A stretch of 64,000 bases of DNA, taken from contig NZ_OY782507.1 in NCBI RefSeq assembly GCF_963677725.1, positions 4,152,501-4,216,500 on the forward strand. The letters are read 5' to 3'. The stretch's first letter is position 1, and each line of letters opens with the position of its first letter. The notes beneath the pieces are model-generated. The model worked only from the letters and a program-made list of their open reading frames with translations, did not search any database and had not been told where the DNA came from. The translations under genes were made by a program, and so were the position numbers. Positions 60,944 to 64,000 of this stretch are shown in pieces. Source of the stretch: an uncultured Cohaesibacter sp. Lineage in GTDB: Bacteria; Pseudomonadota; Alphaproteobacteria; Rhizobiales; Cohaesibacteraceae.

Positions 60944-62391
60944 TGTCCTGCTGCCTCACCGGAAGATGCTGGCAGAATATCAAGCAGACGATGCAGGGCA
61001 ATCCGCTCAACCTGACGGCAGGCCTCGGCACGTTCCATCTCGGCATTGTTGCCGATGCGGCGCTCAAAGGCTTCAAGGATGCTGGCCTTGTCATGGTCGC
61101 GAACCGCGATGATGAAGGGGAAACCGAATTTTTCGGTATAGGCTTCGTTGAGTTCGGTGAAGCGGGCGCGCTCGTTGTCGGTCAGGGCGTCAAGGCCGGC
61201 GCTGGCCTGCTCTGCGGTGGATTGAGCTGTCAGGCGCTTGGCAGCGGCCAGCTTGCCCGCCAGATCCGGGTGGGCCTTGAGGACGCCGAGGCGATCTTCG
61301 TGGCTGGCGGAGCGGAAGGCACGGCACAGGGCGTTATGCAGGCCGGGGGCGGTGTCATGGGCTGGGCCAAGCTCCAAGGCAAAGGCCTGTTCGGCCACCC
61401 ATGGGCTATGCTCGAAGATGCTGCCAAACTGGCTGACAAAACGGGCAAAATCCATCTGGCTTGGACGATCCTGGCGCAGGGGACGATGGTTTTGTTGCCA
61501 ATGACGGGCAATATCGATGCGGCGCGCGAACCAGACATCGGTCTTGCTCTGGGCATAGTCGATGAAGCGTTTGAGCGCCATGATGCGACCCGGCCGACCG
61601 ATCAGGCGGCAATGAAGGCCGATATTCATCATTTTCGGCGTGCCGGCATCGCCTTCCTCATAGAGGCAATCAAAGCTGTCCTTGAGATAGGCATAGAATT
61701 GATCGCCGCTATTGAAGCCTTGCGGCGTGGCAAAGCGCATGTCGTTGCAGTCAAGCGTGTAGGGAATGATCAGCTGATCTTTCGGACCGGACTGGTACCA
61801 GTAGGGCAGATCATCGTCATAGGTGTCGGAGATATAATCAAACCCGCCGACTTCTGTGGCCAGATCGACAGTATTGACCGAGCAGCGACCCGTATACCAG
61901 CCGCGCGGGCGGCTGCCGGTGACCTCTTCATGCAGGCGAATGGCTTCGAGCATGTCGGCCTTTTCGTCTTCGCGGCTATAATCTTTATATTCGATCCATT
62001 TGAGGCCATGGCTGGCAATTTCCCAGTCGGCGGCCTGCATGGCAGCGACCTGTTCGGGACTGCGGGCGAGCGCGGTGGCGACTCCATAGATGGTCAGGGG
62101 AATGCCTGCTTTGGTGAAGAGACGATGGAGTCGCCAAAAACCGGAGCGCGCTCCATATTCATAGATCGATTCCATATTCCAGTGGCGCTGGCCAACCCAA
62201 GGGGCCGCGCCGACAATCTCGGACAGGAATGCTTCTGACGCGGCATCGCCGTGCAACAGGCAGTTTTCGCCGCCTTCTTCATAGTTCAATACAAACTGAA
62301 CTGCGATTTTCGCCCCGTTGGGCCAATTTGCCTTGGGTGGGTTGGCGCCATAGCCAATCATGTTGCGCGGATAACGTGTCACTTTCTTCAT
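60940..62391 (-). CDS. Allantoinase (PuuE) - OHCU decarboxylase (UraD) fusion
   Basis: 483 residues in two parts. Residues 1-308 match PuuE, a polysaccharide-deacetylase-fold allantoinase without metal-dependent cyclic amidohydrolase motifs: RYPRNMIGYGANPPKANWPN, YEYGARSGFWRLHRLF and IASHGLKWI. Residues about 320-480 match OHCU decarboxylase (FGSIFEHSPWVAEQAF, AHPDLAGKLAAAKRLTAQST and EKFGFPFIIAVR). The protein would make S-allantoin from OHCU and then open the ring to allantoate. It is first in the leftward puuE-uraD-allA-permease operon and divergent from uraH. Confidence 0.9.
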   Translation of the reverse strand: MKKVTRYPRNMIGYGANPPKANWPNGAKIAVQFVLNYEEGGENCLLHGDAASEAFLSEIVGAAPWVGQRHWNMESIYEYGARSGFWRLHRLFTKAGIPLTIYGVATALARSPEQVAAMQAADWEIASHGLKWIEYKDYSREDEKADMLEAIRLHEEVTGSRPRGWYTGRCSVNTVDLATEVGGFDYISDTYDDDLPYWYQSGPKDQLIIPYTLDCNDMRFATPQGFNSGDQFYAYLKDSFDCLYEEGDAGTPKMMNIGLHCRLIGRPGRIMALKRFIDYAQSKTDVWFARRIDIARHWQQNHRPLRQDRPSQMDFARFVSQFGSIFEHSPWVAEQAFALELGPAHDTAPGLHNALCRAFRSASHEDRLGVLKAHPDLAGKLAAAKRLTAQSTAEQASAGLDALTDNERARFTELNEAYTEKFGFPFIIAVRDHDKASILEAFERRIGNNAEMERAEACRQVERIALHRLLDILPASSGEAAGQ

Positions 62392-62616
62392 CCTTCTTGT
62401 TATTCTTTTCTATAGCAAATAAATGGGCGGGCATTTTCTTGAAATTCCGATAGCTATTTTTGCAAATGAAGCAATGTTCTGGATTTGCCTGCCTTTATGA
62501 TGCAAAGACGACAGCGTATCGCGACGAATGCCCCCTACAGATCGCGAAGCGGCTGGCAGAGACTAACAGATGTAAAGCCCGCAGGAGAGGGGCGGCAGGT
62601 AAATGAGGAGCAGACA

Positions 62617-62970
62617 ATGGCTGGCTATTTGACGACGCATGTTTTGGATACGGCTCGGGGTTGCCCGGCGGCAGGTCTACCGATTGCGCTCTATCGGATT
62701 GAGGGTGAGGCGCGGACCCTGATTGTTGAAATGGTGACCAATGACGATGGCCGCACCGATCAGCAGATCCTTCCAGCCGAGCAATTTGCCATCGGCACCT
62801 ATGAACTGGTCTTTCATGCCGGGCGCTATCTTGAAGCGATGGGCGATCAGGTCGAGGGGCCGCGGTTCCTTGATGAGATCCCGATTCGCTTTGGCATGGG
62901 AGAAGAGAGCCACTATCACGTGCCGTTGCTGCTCTCTCCTTATGGCTATTCCACTTACAGGGGCAGTTAA
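62617..62970 (+). CDS. uraH: 5-hydroxyisourate hydrolase
   Basis: 117 residues from the ATG at 62617, with AGGAG upstream; a longer frame from 62485 lacks homology. Transthyretin-like HIUase features are [10 protein letters not shown] with His8, the central RTDQQI region and the C-terminal YRGS signature. It converts 5-hydroxyisourate to OHCU. Its stop overlaps the convergent LysR stop by 4 bp. It is divergent from the puuE-uraD fusion, with 225 bp between them. Confidence 0.92.
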   Translation: MAGYLTTHVLDTARGCPAAGLPIALYRIEGEARTLIVEMVTNDDGRTDQQILPAEQFAIGTYELVFHAGRYLEAMGDQVEGPRFLDEIPIRFGMGEESHYHVPLLLSPYGYSTYRGS

Positions 62971-63905
62971 CCCTGCTGGTCGGCCGCCATGGCTCTGGCC
63001 TGATCGGCTAGCACCGTGCGAACATGGCCGGACATATAATCGATGAAGAGGCGGATCTTCGGATCCTGCCTGCGACGGTGGGAGAAGAGGCAGGCCATCT
63101 GGATGCCAATTGGTGGATTGTCCGGCAGGATCGGCACCAAGGCGCCGGAGCGAATATGATCCTGCACTTCAAATTCCGGTTTCAGGACGATGCCATGGCC
63201 AGTCAAGGCCCAGTCGGTCAGCACGTCGCCATCGTCTGATTCAAACGGTCCGGTCACCGCAAATCGTTTGACACCTTCCTCGGTTTCCAGAGGCCATTGG
63301 AATTCCGGCGCACCGGGATAGCGCAGATTGAGGCAGGCATGACCGTCGCCACACAGATCTTGTGGACCGCTTGGCATGCCGTGGCTTTCCAGATAGGCGG
63401 GCGCGGCACACAGAAGGCGCTTGCAGTCGGCAATTTTGCGAATGCGCAGGTCCGAATCTTCCGGTACGCCCAGAAAAAAGGCCACATCCAGACCTTCCGC
63501 CGCAATATCGAGCTTTCGGTCGGAAAGGCGCATGCGCACATCGATCAGCGGGAATTCCTTTTTGAAGCCGGGGACGGCGGGGGCAATCAGCCGTCGACCA
63601 ACGCCCAGCGGGGCGGCCACATGGATGGTGCCACGGGGTTTGAGGGTGACACTGGAAACCAGAGCTTCGGCATCTTCGATCGATTCGAGAATACGGCAGG
63701 CGCCAGGATAGAAGAGGCGGCCCTGTTCGGTGGGGTTCAGCATGCGGGTCGTGCGTTGGAACAGGCGGACATTGAGATGTTCTTCCAACTGGGAGATGCG
63801 GGCCGAGGCGACCGCGGGCGAAATCCGCTGATCTCGGGCCGCCGCAGACATGCTGCCCAATTCGTAGACACGAACAAAGGTGCGGATATTGTCGAAATAG
63901 GACAT
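62967..63905 (-). CDS. LysR-family transcriptional regulator of the purine cluster
   Basis: 312 residues from the ATG at 63905 ([20 protein letters not shown]); an upstream start adds 26 unconserved residues. The winged helix reads [30 protein letters not shown], and the effector domain starts near 90. It sits end-to-end with uraH. Control of the purine genes is inferred from position. No obvious ribosome-binding site. Confidence 0.87.
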   Translation of the reverse strand: MSYFDNIRTFVRVYELGSMSAAARDQRISPAVASARISQLEEHLNVRLFQRTTRMLNPTEQGRLFYPGACRILESIEDAEALVSSVTLKPRGTIHVAAPLGVGRRLIAPAVPGFKKEFPLIDVRMRLSDRKLDIAAEGLDVAFFLGVPEDSDLRIRKIADCKRLLCAAPAYLESHGMPSGPQDLCGDGHACLNLRYPGAPEFQWPLETEEGVKRFAVTGPFESDDGDVLTDWALTGHGIVLKPEFEVQDHIRSGALVPILPDNPPIGIQMACLFSHRRRQDPKIRLFIDYMSGHVRTVLADQARAMAADQQG

Positions 63906-64000
63906 CGAGAGGGCTCGTCTTTTTCTTGGTTTTTTTGAATCTGTTCCGATATTTTCTTCATACCACAGAAAAAGAGGGTGCAATATTGTTCAAATTGGCG

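Overview
The window looks like chromosomal DNA of an alphaproteobacterium of the Rhizobiales (Hyphomicrobiales) type. Support comes from the gene set: FliX, a MotE-type MotC chaperone, a CckA hybrid kinase inside the flagellar cluster, TTAA-N7-TTAA (CtrA-type) boxes in flagellar promoters, a DksA lacking most zinc cysteines, and an ECF11-type RpoE-ChrR pair. A marine relative of Cohaesibacter is a guess from memory of gene order, not something the sequence proves. I see no rRNA, tRNA, CRISPR array, insertion sequence or prophage.

Region 1 (1-12392, all minus strand) is a sugar-biosynthesis operon that begins 37 bp downstream of a flgN-like gene. In transcription order it encodes GmhB phosphatase, HddC-like nucleotidyltransferase, a CBS-HddA-like kinase fusion, a NeuB-SAF-TIM barrel fusion, GmhA isomerase, a CMP-acylneuraminate synthetase-like enzyme, a class III aminotransferase, a VOC protein, two methyltransferases, a TIM-barrel isomerase/epimerase, two SDRs and a TPR protein that runs off the window. 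It joins a complete GDP-manno-heptose gene set to nonulosonic-acid genes and most likely supplies a flagellin or surface glycan. This is the best candidate for an undescribed system.

Region 2 (12430-35716) is a flagellar cluster. Three blocks run leftward: flgN-like-flgJ-flgI, flgH-flgA-flgG-flgF, and fliP-fliO. Three run rightward: fliX with dksA; fliL-fliM-DUF6468-like-motE with a 1307-residue TPR protein; and flgB-flgC-fliE-fliQ-fliR-flhB-cckA. CtrA-like boxes sit in the flgI/fliX and fliO/flgB divergent promoters, with a TTAACCAT element before fliL. The kinase that heads the CtrA phosphorelay is therefore encoded beside its likely targets.

Region 3 (35744-41371) holds pseudouridine catabolism (psuG, psuK), methylmalonate-semialdehyde dehydrogenase with a divergent LysR regulator, and a CBS-pair protein.

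Region 4 (41431-49980) is a photooxidative (singlet oxygen) stress locus: rpoE-chrR, an SDR and photolyase on the plus strand; an FAD oxidoreductase, DUF1365 and cyclopropane-synthase-like operon on the minus strand; and an upstream SDR-NTF2 pair. TGATC(C/T)-N18-TAAG promoters precede rpoE and the SDR.

Region 5 (50103-63905) contains an acyl-CoA synthetase, an FAH-family hydrolase and a purine-degradation cluster: allE-like gene, xdhABC, NCS2 permease, allA, a puuE-uraD fusion, uraH and a LysR regulator. Urate oxidase and allantoate amidohydrolase are not in the window.
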